A stretch of 55,975 nucleotides of DNA from Ga0077527 sp038144955 (GTDB lineage: Bacteria; Pseudomonadota; Gammaproteobacteria; Burkholderiales; SG8-41). The DNA lies in assembly GCA_038144955.1 (NCBI GenBank), contig JAYQOT010000006.1:1-55975 (forward strand), written 5' to 3'. Every line of letters begins with the position of its first letter. Within the stretch, counting starts at the first letter, position 1. Made by a program: the position numbers and the translations under genes. The notes beneath the pieces are model-generated. The model saw only the letters and a program-made list of their open reading frames with translations, had not been told where the DNA came from and did no database searches. Below, piece after piece: positions 48,666 through 55,975 of the stretch.

Positions 48666-49271
48666 TCAAGGCCCGAGTACTAATCCACGCAATTCCTCGC
48701 GCTTGGGCAGTGCATTGCGCACCAGTCGCAGGTGGCGGATACCCGTCACCGACAGGCACTGGGACTTGAAATCCATGGCGGTGGTCAGTGCGGCCGGCGC
48801 TTCGTGTTCCAGCAAATCGATCACTGCGACCGTCTTCATGCTCTTGTCACACACCGCAAAATCGACAACCTCGCGTTCGAGCCCCCGGGTCCGCTGCTCG
48901 CGCTCGGATCCGGCAATCCCTTCAGGCACCTTGAGCAGGCTGCCCAGCGTAACCCGCGGCATGATCTCGTGGTCGGCAAGGCAGTTCTTCAGCAGGTAAT
49001 AGAGCACGGTCTGCGCCGGATCGAGTACACGCTCCCGCGGTTGATAGCGTGCGCCGGCCGCTGCAGCAGGCACCACTTTCAGGACGGGCGCTGCCGGCGA
49101 CTCAGCCTTTACGGCGCCACCGGGCGGTGGAGTCGTCGTCTCCTTCAGCATTGACTGCCAGCGTTCGCCGGAAACCTGCTCGCGCGCGAGCTGCTTGCGC
49201 CGGTAATTCCACCAGATGATGGGTATCGCAATGAACGGCGCGAGTATCAGCAGGTACCACAACGCAACCAT
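48666..49271 (-). CDS. Membrane-anchored DUF2726 protein
   Basis: The 201-residue protein has one N-terminal transmembrane helix (LWYLLILAPFIAIPIIWW) and a Pro/Ala-rich linker. A C-terminal DUF2726 domain follows (LDPAQTVLYYLLKNCLADHE, VDFAVCDKSMKTVAVIDLLE), a nuclease-like fold of unproven activity. The usual glutamate of the V-I-E-L-D-type motif appears as aspartate in VIDLLEH, so catalytic residues may be altered. It lies between the molybdoenzyme genes and the protease gene on the same strand. Confidence 0.8.
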   Translation of the reverse strand: MVALWYLLILAPFIAIPIIWWNYRRKQLAREQVSGERWQSMLKETTTPPPGGAVKAESPAAPVLKVVPAAAAGARYQPRERVLDPAQTVLYYLLKNCLADHEIMPRVTLGSLLKVPEGIAGSEREQRTRGLEREVVDFAVCDKSMKTVAVIDLLEHEAPAALTTAMDFKSQCLSVTGIRHLRLVRNALPKREELRGLVLGP

Positions 49272-49357
49272 GAATGTTTCCTGTTACGGCAACGCCGGTA
49301 TTGTAGCCATACACCGCAGGCATGGCGCAGGCATTAAGGCACATCGGTGCCGGCGGA

Positions 49358-50296
49358 TCAGGAAACGGCGGCGTAATACAGGTTTTGCGGGTGATTGGCC
49401 TGGGCAAAGAAAAACCAGCGTTCGGCGATCATCCCCGCGAACTGCACTGCAAAGGCCAGCAGCAACAACGCCGTCGATCCCGATTTCAATCCAGCCCCCA
49501 GCAGCGCCACGGGAAGCACGAAAGCACCGAACAGAAACAGCCACTTCACGCCGCGCAGCGTGCCCGGTGCGCGTCCGTGGAAGAACTCGCGGGTATTGAA
49601 TGACCCGCCCATGAAACCCTGCGCCTTCTGCACGATGCGCGGATGCTTGATGCCGATCGCGGTCTGCAGCGTCGAGCGCGGCTTGAGCCGCGCATTGCGC
49701 CACAGCGATGCGGCGCGTGTGCACAGGCCGGCGAACGTGATCCCCGCCGCCCACGCCCCGACAGTCTGAGTCACCGGTTCCCCGCGCCAGCCTGAAAGAA
49801 CTGTCGCCAGCATCACCCCTGACGCGCAGCCGAGCATGGTGAAATTCACCAGCGTCAGCGGCGTCGCCCACTCCTGCAGGAAACGGATGCATGCATAGAT
49901 CATTGCCGTGCACAGGAACAGAGCCAGGCACAGCGCGGCACCGACCACGCCGATCACCAGTGTGCCGTCAGCGCCCTGGTAATGATTCCAGCCATACACC
50001 GCCGTGGCCACCATGAACGCCGGCAGCGCGATGACTTCCCGCGACAGCCACGACGTGCGCCACTGCGCCGCCGCACGCCACGCGCGCTCGGGATGGCCAA
50101 GATGGAAAAACGACGCCAGCAATCCTGCACCGAGCAGCAGCAACACGATCACGCTGCCGCTCCAGTAGAACCCCGCCGATGGCGCAGCCAGCAGGTCCGC
50201 AGCCACCCGTGCCTCGATCACGAACAGCGCAAGGAACAGCCCCTGCCCGGCACCGATCAGCGTGGTCAGCAGGATGACTGAAAATGCCGGATTCAT
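49358..50296 (-). CDS. soeC: DMSO reductase-type membrane anchor, SoeC-like
   Basis: The 312-residue protein has about eight transmembrane helices, starting FSVILLTTLIGAGQGLFLAL. It belongs to the DmsC-type anchors that carry electrons between an iron-sulfur subunit and the quinone pool. Histidine in FFHLGHPERAWRA fits quinone-site or structural roles in this family. It is the third gene of the unit after the catalytic and FeS subunits, seven bases after the latter. The Soe assignment depends on the catalytic subunit. Confidence 0.82.
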   Translation of the reverse strand: MNPAFSVILLTTLIGAGQGLFLALFVIEARVAADLLAAPSAGFYWSGSVIVLLLLGAGLLASFFHLGHPERAWRAAAQWRTSWLSREVIALPAFMVATAVYGWNHYQGADGTLVIGVVGAALCLALFLCTAMIYACIRFLQEWATPLTLVNFTMLGCASGVMLATVLSGWRGEPVTQTVGAWAAGITFAGLCTRAASLWRNARLKPRSTLQTAIGIKHPRIVQKAQGFMGGSFNTREFFHGRAPGTLRGVKWLFLFGAFVLPVALLGAGLKSGSTALLLLAFAVQFAGMIAERWFFFAQANHPQNLYYAAVS

Positions 50297-50303
50297 GCGT
50301 CGC

Positions 50304-51035
50304 TCACCACGAAGTCACGTCGTCGAGCGACGGATCCTTCTTGCCCGGCCGTGGCAGCAGGCCATCAATCTTCAGCGGATTGTCGGCACGCTCGAGCTGG
50401 TCCTCGGGAATGCGCACCTCGGTTCTGCGTCGCGGCAGGTAATGGTTGGCGGGCTGCGTGCCCCACTCCGGCATCAGCGTATAGCCTGCGGCTTCGCGAA
50501 TCGCCTTCGACACCACCGACTCTTCGTCATGCACATCGCCGAACAGCCGTGCGCTGGTCGGGCACGCCAGCACGCAGGCCGGCTTGCGCTCGGCTTCCGG
50601 CAGTTTCTTGTCGTAAATGCGGTCTACGCACAAGGTGCACTTCTTCATCACCTTCTGGTGCTCGTCGATTTCGCGCACGCCGTAGGGGCAGGCCCACGAG
50701 CAGTACTTGCAGCCGATGCACTTGTCGTAATCGACCAGCACGATGCCGTCCTCGGAACGCTTGTAGCTGGCGCCGGTAGGACACACCGGCACGCACGGCG
50801 GATCCTCGCAGTGCAGGCATGACTTCGGAAAATGCACGGTCTGGGTGTTCGGATATTCCCCAACCTCGAAGGTCTGCACCCGGTTGAAGAAGGTGCCGGT
50901 AGGATCACGGTCGTAGGGATTGTCATCCGACATGAAACCCGCAGCACCCGACGTGTTCCATTCCTTGCAGCTGGTGACGCAGGCATGGCAGCCGACGCAG
51001 ACATTGAGGTCGATAACCAAAGCAAGTTGCGTCAC
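50304..51035 (-). CDS. soeB: Four-cluster ferredoxin-type electron-transfer subunit, SoeB-like
   Basis: The 243-residue protein has four sets of cysteines for [4Fe-4S] clusters: CVGCHACVTSC (residues 13-23), CLHCEDPPCVPVCP, CIGCKYCSWACPYG and CTLCVDRIYD with the later CVLACPTSARLFG. It relays electrons from the molybdenum subunit to the membrane anchor. The start is GTG 51033-51035, overlapping the soeA stop (GTGA), with GGGAGAG upstream. There is no signal peptide, which agrees with a cytoplasmic complex. Confidence 0.88.
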   Translation of the reverse strand: MTQLALVIDLNVCVGCHACVTSCKEWNTSGAAGFMSDDNPYDRDPTGTFFNRVQTFEVGEYPNTQTVHFPKSCLHCEDPPCVPVCPTGASYKRSEDGIVLVDYDKCIGCKYCSWACPYGVREIDEHQKVMKKCTLCVDRIYDKKLPEAERKPACVLACPTSARLFGDVHDEESVVSKAIREAAGYTLMPEWGTQPANHYLPRRRTEVRIPEDQLERADNPLKIDGLLPRPGKKDPSLDDVTSW

Positions 51036-53953
51036 TTGTACTCTCCCTTCCCCGCTACAAACCCCTGCCACAACCGGCGAATCTTGCTGGTCCCCGGCGC
51101 AGCCGGCAGCGGCGCAAACTGCGGCGCCGATTCCGCCGGTTCATCGGCCGCAGCCTTGCGGATGCGTACCCGCACGTCGTACCAGCCGGCCTGCCCGGTC
51201 ACTGGATCGGAATTGGAAATGCGCACACCGTCGACGGTGCGCAATTCTTCGCTGATCACGTGATTCAGTAGAAAACCGCGCCGCGACTCGTTGGCATCGG
51301 GTGCGAGATGCCAGGCCCCCTGTGCCTTGCCGATGGCATTCCAGGTCCACACCGTCCCCGGCTCCACCGCCTCGCTCACCCGGCACTGGCAGCGCACCCG
51401 TCCGTGCATCGATTCCACCCATACCCAGTCGTCGTCAGTGACGCCGCAGGCTGATGCCGTTTTTCCATTTATAAACAGATAGTTATGAGCGTGTATCTGG
51501 CGCAGCCAGGCATTCTGCGAATCCCACGAGTGATACATCGCCATCGGCCGCTGGGTGATCGCGGCGAGCGGATACGCCGTGGTGTCAGTCGCCTGCACTT
51601 CCAGCGGCGCGTAATAGAACGGCAGCGGATCGAAAAAGGTTTCGATGCGTGCGCGCTGCGACTCGGGCGGACGCCGCACCGACTCGCCTCTGCCCTGTGC
51701 TGCGAGGCGGAATTTCTGCAGTACCTCGGAATAGATCTGGATCACGATCGGATCGGCGTCGCGCCGCAGCCGCGTGCGCTGCGCCCACTGGTGATAGCCC
51801 TGGTTCCAGTTGCGCATGTACTGATAGGAACGCGGCAGTTCGTGATGGAACACGCAGTTGTTCGCCGCGTACATTTCCCACTGTTTCGGATTGGGCGCGC
51901 CGATCATCGACTTGCTGCCATCCACACCGCGCCATCCGGTAAGGAAACCCATGCCCGATCCCGGCTCGGTTTCATAGTTGACGATGAAATCCGGGTAGTC
52001 ACGGTACTTGCGCTTGCCATCCGCGGTGGTGAACGCAGGAAATTTCAGCCGCGACGCGAGTTCGATCAGCACTTCCTGGAACGGTTTGCACTCGCCCTTG
52101 GGCGGCACCACCGGCACGCGCACCGAATCCACCGGACCGTCGTATTCAGAAATCGGCCGGTCGAGCATCGACATCACATCATGGCGCTCGAGGTAGGTGG
52201 TGTCCGGCAGCACCAGGTCGGCAAACGCAGTCATCTCCGACTGGAATGCGTCGCAGACGATGAGGAACGGGATTTTGTATTCGCCCTTCTCGTCACGGTC
52301 GTTGAGCATCTTGCGTACCTCGACCGTATTCATCGTCGAATTCCACGCCATGTTGGCCATGAAAATCAGCAGCGTGTCGATCGGGTACGGATCGCCGCGC
52401 CAGGCATTGGTGATGACGTTGTGCATCATGCCGTGCACTGCCAGGGGATATTCCCAGGAAAACGCCTTGTCGATGCGCAGCGGGCTGCCGTCGGCGTTGA
52501 CGCTGAGATCATCCGGACCCGCAGGCCAGCCCAGGGCGAGATCGCCGAGCGGCTTGTTCGGCTGCACCGACTCCGGCCCCTTCGGCGGTTTGGCAATCGG
52601 CGGAATCGCGCGCGGGAACGGCGCCTTATGGCGGAAACCGCCAGGCCGGTCGATGGTGCCCAGCAGCGACATCAGGATCGCCAGCGTGCGTATGGCGTGA
52701 AATCCATTCGAATGCGCAGCGAGGCCGCGCATCGCATGAAATGCCACCGGATTGCCAGTCACCGTCTGATGTTCCCTGCCCCAGGAATCAGTCCACGCGA
52801 TCGGCAGTTCGATAGTCTGGTCACGCGCGGTGATGCCCATCTCGTGCGCGAGGCGACGAATGCGCGCCGCCGGGATGCCGGTGATGCTCTCGGCCCACTC
52901 GGGGGTGTATTCGGCAACCCGCTCCATCAGCAGCTGAAACGCGGGCTTCACCGGCTTGCCGTCTTCCAGCTGGTAATTGCCCAGCAGCGCCGGGTCGACA
53001 TCCGGGGCATGGTTGACGACGGCGCGGCCGCCGCGGCGATCCCACCACAACTGGTTATGGTGATAGTCGGCGCTGTCGTGGACGGTCTTCTCCGCTGCGC
53101 GCACCGGCAGCCCGTGGCGTTCGCTCGCCGGATCAAGATCAATCAGGTAACCGGCATTGGTGTAGCGCGCCAGGAAATCGCGGTCGTAGAGTCCGGTGTT
53201 GATGATTTCATGCACCAGCGCCAGCAGCAGTGCACCGTCGGTGCCCGGCCGGATCGGCACCCACTCGTCGGCAATCGCCGAATAGCCGGTGCGCACCGGG
53301 TTGATCGAGATGAAGCGGCCGCCGCGGCGCTTGAACTTCGAAATTCCGATCTTCAGTGGATTGGAATGATGGTCCTCGGCGGTACCGATCATCACGAACA
53401 GTCTGGCGCGGTCGAGATCGGGACCGCCGAACTCCCAGAAGCTGCCGCCGATGGTGTAGATCATGCCGGCGGCCATGTTCACCGAACAGAAACCGCCATG
53501 CGCCGCGTAATTGGGGGTGCCGAACTGGCGCGCGAACATGCCGGTCAGCGCCTGCATCTGGTCGCGGCCGGTGAACAACGCGAACTTTTTCGGGTCGGAG
53601 GCGCGGATCTTGCCGAGGCGGGACTCCATGATGTCGAAAGCCTCGCTCCAGCTGATCGGCTCGAACTCGCCCGCCCCGCGCTCGGCACCTGCCTTGCGCC
53701 TGAGCGGCCGGGTCAGTCGTGCCGGCGAATACTGCTTCATGATGCCGGAAGCACCCTTGGCGCAGATCACGCCCTTGTTCAGCGGATGCTCGGGATTGCC
53801 CTCGATGTAACGCACCTCGCCGTTCTTCAGGTGCACGCGGATGCCGCAGCGGCAGGCGCACATGTAGCACGTGGTGTTGCGGGTGACGGCGGTATCGGCG
53901 GTGGGCGGTGCAGTCATGCGTTTGGCTGCCAAATCAATGATTTGCGCGCCCAT
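51032..53953 (-). CDS. soeA: Molybdopterin oxidoreductase catalytic subunit, SoeA-like (cytoplasmic sulfite dehydrogenase)
   Basis: The 973-residue enzyme of the DMSO reductase superfamily binds a [4Fe-4S] cluster through Cys29, Cys32, Cys36 and Cys64. Cys156 in AAHGGFCSVNMA lies where cysteine-ligated members bind molybdenum. No twin-arginine signal is present, so it stays in the cytoplasm. This, with its length and the soeB/soeC order, matches SoeABC, which oxidises sulfite to sulfate and feeds electrons to quinone. Other polysulfide or thiosulfate reductase relatives remain possible. An AT-rich patch in codons for NYLFING contains a copy of a dispersed motif. Confidence 0.78.
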   Translation of the reverse strand: MGAQIIDLAAKRMTAPPTADTAVTRNTTCYMCACRCGIRVHLKNGEVRYIEGNPEHPLNKGVICAKGASGIMKQYSPARLTRPLRRKAGAERGAGEFEPISWSEAFDIMESRLGKIRASDPKKFALFTGRDQMQALTGMFARQFGTPNYAAHGGFCSVNMAAGMIYTIGGSFWEFGGPDLDRARLFVMIGTAEDHHSNPLKIGISKFKRRGGRFISINPVRTGYSAIADEWVPIRPGTDGALLLALVHEIINTGLYDRDFLARYTNAGYLIDLDPASERHGLPVRAAEKTVHDSADYHHNQLWWDRRGGRAVVNHAPDVDPALLGNYQLEDGKPVKPAFQLLMERVAEYTPEWAESITGIPAARIRRLAHEMGITARDQTIELPIAWTDSWGREHQTVTGNPVAFHAMRGLAAHSNGFHAIRTLAILMSLLGTIDRPGGFRHKAPFPRAIPPIAKPPKGPESVQPNKPLGDLALGWPAGPDDLSVNADGSPLRIDKAFSWEYPLAVHGMMHNVITNAWRGDPYPIDTLLIFMANMAWNSTMNTVEVRKMLNDRDEKGEYKIPFLIVCDAFQSEMTAFADLVLPDTTYLERHDVMSMLDRPISEYDGPVDSVRVPVVPPKGECKPFQEVLIELASRLKFPAFTTADGKRKYRDYPDFIVNYETEPGSGMGFLTGWRGVDGSKSMIGAPNPKQWEMYAANNCVFHHELPRSYQYMRNWNQGYHQWAQRTRLRRDADPIVIQIYSEVLQKFRLAAQGRGESVRRPPESQRARIETFFDPLPFYYAPLEVQATDTTAYPLAAITQRPMAMYHSWDSQNAWLRQIHAHNYLFINGKTASACGVTDDDWVWVESMHGRVRCQCRVSEAVEPGTVWTWNAIGKAQGAWHLAPDANESRRGFLLNHVISEELRTVDGVRISNSDPVTGQAGWYDVRVRIRKAAADEPAESAPQFAPLPAAPGTSKIRRLWQGFVAGKGEYK
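51471..51486. repeat. AT-rich dispersed motif inside soeA
   Basis: ATAAACAGATAGTTAT matches the pheA-hisC copy except for one missing A and one C-to-G change. It creates codons such as ATA and AAT that are rare in this window. Confidence 0.45.
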
Positions 53954-54029
53954 TGTAGGCGCATCGCCGCAGCCGGGGTTCGAAAATACTTATCTTGCTA
54001 TTAATGCGGCCGCCAGCCGCATGTCGCGC

Positions 54030-54611
54030 TCAGCCGGGTTTGCGGTCCATCCACTTGCTGACCTGCGGCTTGGTCCATTGCGCCAGCCGCTGCAGCAGGC
54101 GCGCGGGATCGTCGTCGACCACCAGCATGTCGCGATGCTCGGCGCGGACGAAGCGCTCCTCCACTGCATGGTCGAGGAATTTCATCAGCGGCGAGTAGAA
54201 GCCGGCCGTATTGAGCAGCCCCAGCGGTTTGTCGTGGACGCCAAGCTGGGTCAGGGTCATGACCTCGAACATCTCGTCATAGGTGCCGAACCCGCCCGGC
54301 AGCACGATGAAGGCATCGGCCTTGGTGGACATCATCACCTTGCGCTCGTGCATCGAGTCGGCGACATGCAGCTCGCTGAGTCCGGTGTGCACCACCTCGT
54401 GCTCGAGCAGGCGGCGCGGCGTGACGCCGATCACATAGATACCTGCGGCAAGCGCCGCCTCGGCCACCACACCCATCAGGCCGACCTTGCCGCCGCCGAA
54501 GACGATGCGATAACCGGCTGCAGCAATGGCCTGCACCAGCGCGCGGGTGGCGTCGGCATACACGGCATCCTTGCCGGTGTTGGAACCGCAGAAAATGCAG
54601 ATGGTTTTCAT
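54030..54611 (-). CDS. LOG-family protein (nucleoside 5'-monophosphate phosphoribohydrolase)
   Basis: The 193-residue protein has the LOG signature PGGFGTYDEMFEV with the preceding MHERKVMMSTKADAF. Its N-terminal ICIFCGSNTGKDAVY is typical of the TIGR00730 group. LOG proteins release free base from AMP or cytokinin nucleotides. In bacteria without plant association the physiological substrate is often unclear. It lies upstream of soeA on the same strand with a 76-base gap. Confidence 0.92.
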   Translation of the reverse strand: MKTICIFCGSNTGKDAVYADATRALVQAIAAAGYRIVFGGGKVGLMGVVAEAALAAGIYVIGVTPRRLLEHEVVHTGLSELHVADSMHERKVMMSTKADAFIVLPGGFGTYDEMFEVMTLTQLGVHDKPLGLLNTAGFYSPLMKFLDHAVEERFVRAEHRDMLVVDDDPARLLQRLAQWTKPQVSKWMDRKPG

Positions 54612-54759
54612 GAAATGCGGCTATGCGCGTCCGGAAAGCGCCCGATTGTAGTCGATTTGATCGCGTGGGAACGGGCATTTGCCCTGCAGTGAACCCCGTT
54701 TAACCCCATCCGCACCCGCCGCGCGTTTACAGCGGGACAACCTACGGAAAGGAAAACCC

Positions 54760-55975
54760 ATGAAACCGCTGAAACTGACCGCCCTCGTCGCAGCCCTCGC
54801 TGCCGCCCTGCCCGCCGTTGCCGCGCAGCCTGCGGGCGATGCGCTGACCATCTACAGCACTGCGCGCCCGGGAGCGATCTCGCCCGATTTTTATCGCGGA
54901 GGCGGCAGCGGCCAGGGCGTACCCGGCTATGCCGTGGTCCGTCACCAGCGCGACATCAGCCTCAACCGCGGCCGCAACAGCGTGCGCTTCACCGATGTCG
55001 CCGCACTGATCGACCCGACCACGGTCAGCTTCGAATCGCTTACCGATGCCCAGGGCACCAGCGTCGTCGAACAGAATTTCCAGTTCGACCTGGTCAACAC
55101 CCAGAAACTGCTGGAGAAATACATCGACCGCAGCATCAGCGTCGACCAGATCCGCGGCAGCGGCACCGAATCGTTTTCCGGCACCCTGCTCTCCACCGCC
55201 GGCGGACTGGTGCTGAAGCGCGAAGACGGCAGCATCCAGACCCTGCCGCACAACGCCGGCGTGCGCCTGCCCGAACTGCCCGGCGGACTGATCACCCGGC
55301 CGACGCTGCTGTGGGACATCGCCGCCAACCGCGCCGGCAGCCACGCTGCGCGCGTGACCTACCAGACCACCGGCATCACCTGGTGGGCCGACTACAACCT
55401 GACATACAAGGAAGGCGCCAACGCCAACGCGTGCACACTGGATGTCGGCGCCTGGGTCAGCATCATCAACAAATCCGGCGCCAGCTACCCGGATGCCAAG
55501 CTGAAACTCGTCGCCGGTGACGTGCACCGCCCGCAGCCGCAAGGCCGCGCCTACCCGGCAGCGGTTGCACAACGCGCGCTGGCGATGGAAGACCGCGCAA
55601 AAGGCTTCGAGGAAAAATCGTTCTTTGAATACCACCTCTATACGCTGGGACGCCCCACCACGCTGCCCGACAACTCGACCAAACAGATCGAACTCTTCCC
55701 CGCCGCGCGCGCCGTGCCCTGCGAAAAAACCTTGGTCTACTACGGTGCCGCCGGCGCTCGCCCCTACGGCAGCCCCGCCACCGACCGCAACTACGGCGTG
55801 CAGAGCAACAGGAAAGTCGACGTCTACCTCGGCTTCAAGAACGCCGAGGAACGCAACATGGGCATGCCGCTACCGTCAGGCCGTGTGCGCGTCTCCAAGC
55901 TCGACACCGCCGACCAGACGCTGGAATTCATCGGCGAAGACACTATCGACCACACCCCGCGCAACGAACAGGTGC
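54760..55975 (+). CDS. DUF4139 domain secreted protein, 3' end outside the window
   Basis: The plus-strand frame is open from ATG 54760 to the window edge, giving 405 complete codons. Residues 1-22 are a signal peptide (cleavage after AVAA). The rest has the DUF4139 features: an N-terminal domain (YAVVRHQRDISLNRGRNSVR), then TTGITWWADYNLTYKEG near residue 208, and a beta-rich region. The family occurs as a periplasmic or surface protein of unknown function. GGAAAGGAAAACCC precedes the ATG. It is divergent from the LOG gene. Confidence 0.85.
   Translation, partial: MKPLKLTALVAALAAALPAVAAQPAGDALTIYSTARPGAISPDFYRGGGSGQGVPGYAVVRHQRDISLNRGRNSVRFTDVAALIDPTTVSFESLTDAQGTSVVEQNFQFDLVNTQKLLEKYIDRSISVDQIRGSGTESFSGTLLSTAGGLVLKREDGSIQTLPHNAGVRLPELPGGLITRPTLLWDIAANRAGSHAARVTYQTTGITWWADYNLTYKEGANANACTLDVGAWVSIINKSGASYPDAKLKLVAGDVHRPQPQGRAYPAAVAQRALAMEDRAKGFEEKSFFEYHLYTLGRPTTLPDNSTKQIELFPAARAVPCEKTLVYYGAAGARPYGSPATDRNYGVQSNRKVDVYLGFKNAEERNMGMPLPSGRVRVSKLDTADQTLEFIGEDTIDHTPRNEQV

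Noticed and set aside
51485..54004. An 839-codon frame opposite soeA
   Set aside because: It is antisense to a well-supported molybdoenzyme; length alone is not evidence at this GC content.
1..55975. Search for CRISPR arrays, insertion sequences, phage genes and rRNA
   Set aside because: No regularly spaced repeats with unique spacers, transposase or integrase motifs, or rRNA sequences were seen.

Overview
The window is a GC-rich (roughly 60%, by eye) bacterial chromosome segment, almost certainly from a betaproteobacterium of or near the Burkholderiales. The evidence is: a gyrA-serC-serA-pheA-hisC-tyrA-aroA-cmk-rpsA-ihfB-lapA-lapB-pyrF-rfaE1-hldD-cysM gene line; a run of periplasmic Bug/TctC-type binding proteins; an EF-P with arginine at position 32 next to its rhamnosyltransferase gene earP; and a tmRNA with tag ANDERYALAA.

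Layout. 1-5.1 kb: the start of an unknown secreted protein, tRNA-Arg(ACG), a beta-hydroxyacid dehydrogenase, a Bug protein, two tandem copies of a structured repeat beside tRNA-Ser(GCT), lysC, and a probably leaderless queD. 5.1-18.9 kb: an accessory catabolic block with two ACMSD-like amidohydrolases, a TrzA/AtzA-like amidohydrolase, an ADP-forming acyl-CoA synthetase, a CocE/NonD hydrolase, a dienelactone hydrolase, an isochorismatase-fold hydrolase, an LVIVD beta-propeller protein and three Bug proteins. It has no recognisable regulator and no TctAB membrane partner, and it ends beside tRNA-Ser(TGA).

19-41 kb: the core. A Bax-inhibitor-1-like membrane protein faces a long minus-strand line that runs from gyrA through serine, aromatic and histidine amino-acid genes, cmk, ribosomal protein S1, ihfB and LPS assembly (lapAB, rfaE1, hldD) to cysM, a PolB-like exonuclease and rlmD. 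40-45 kb, plus strand: an OmpA-family protein, then an SAH/MTA deaminase-like amidohydrolase, ubiG and gph with overlapping ends, the tmRNA gene ssrA, and rlmJ. 45-56 kb: efp/earP, a cold-shock protein with a long leader, a trypsin-like protease with TPR-like repeats, a DUF2726 protein, a three-subunit molybdoenzyme resembling the cytoplasmic sulfite dehydrogenase SoeABC, a LOG-family hydrolase, and the start of a DUF4139 secreted protein.

The most interesting signals are mostly non-coding. They are the tandem hairpin repeats with a compensatory base change, an AT-rich 16-19 bp motif that recurs at gene junctions, several promoters placed so close to ATG that the messages should be leaderless, an SD-less structured rpsA start, and a cold-shock leader. 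The catabolic block is the best candidate for an undescribed pathway. No rRNA, CRISPR array, insertion sequence, integrase or phage gene was seen.
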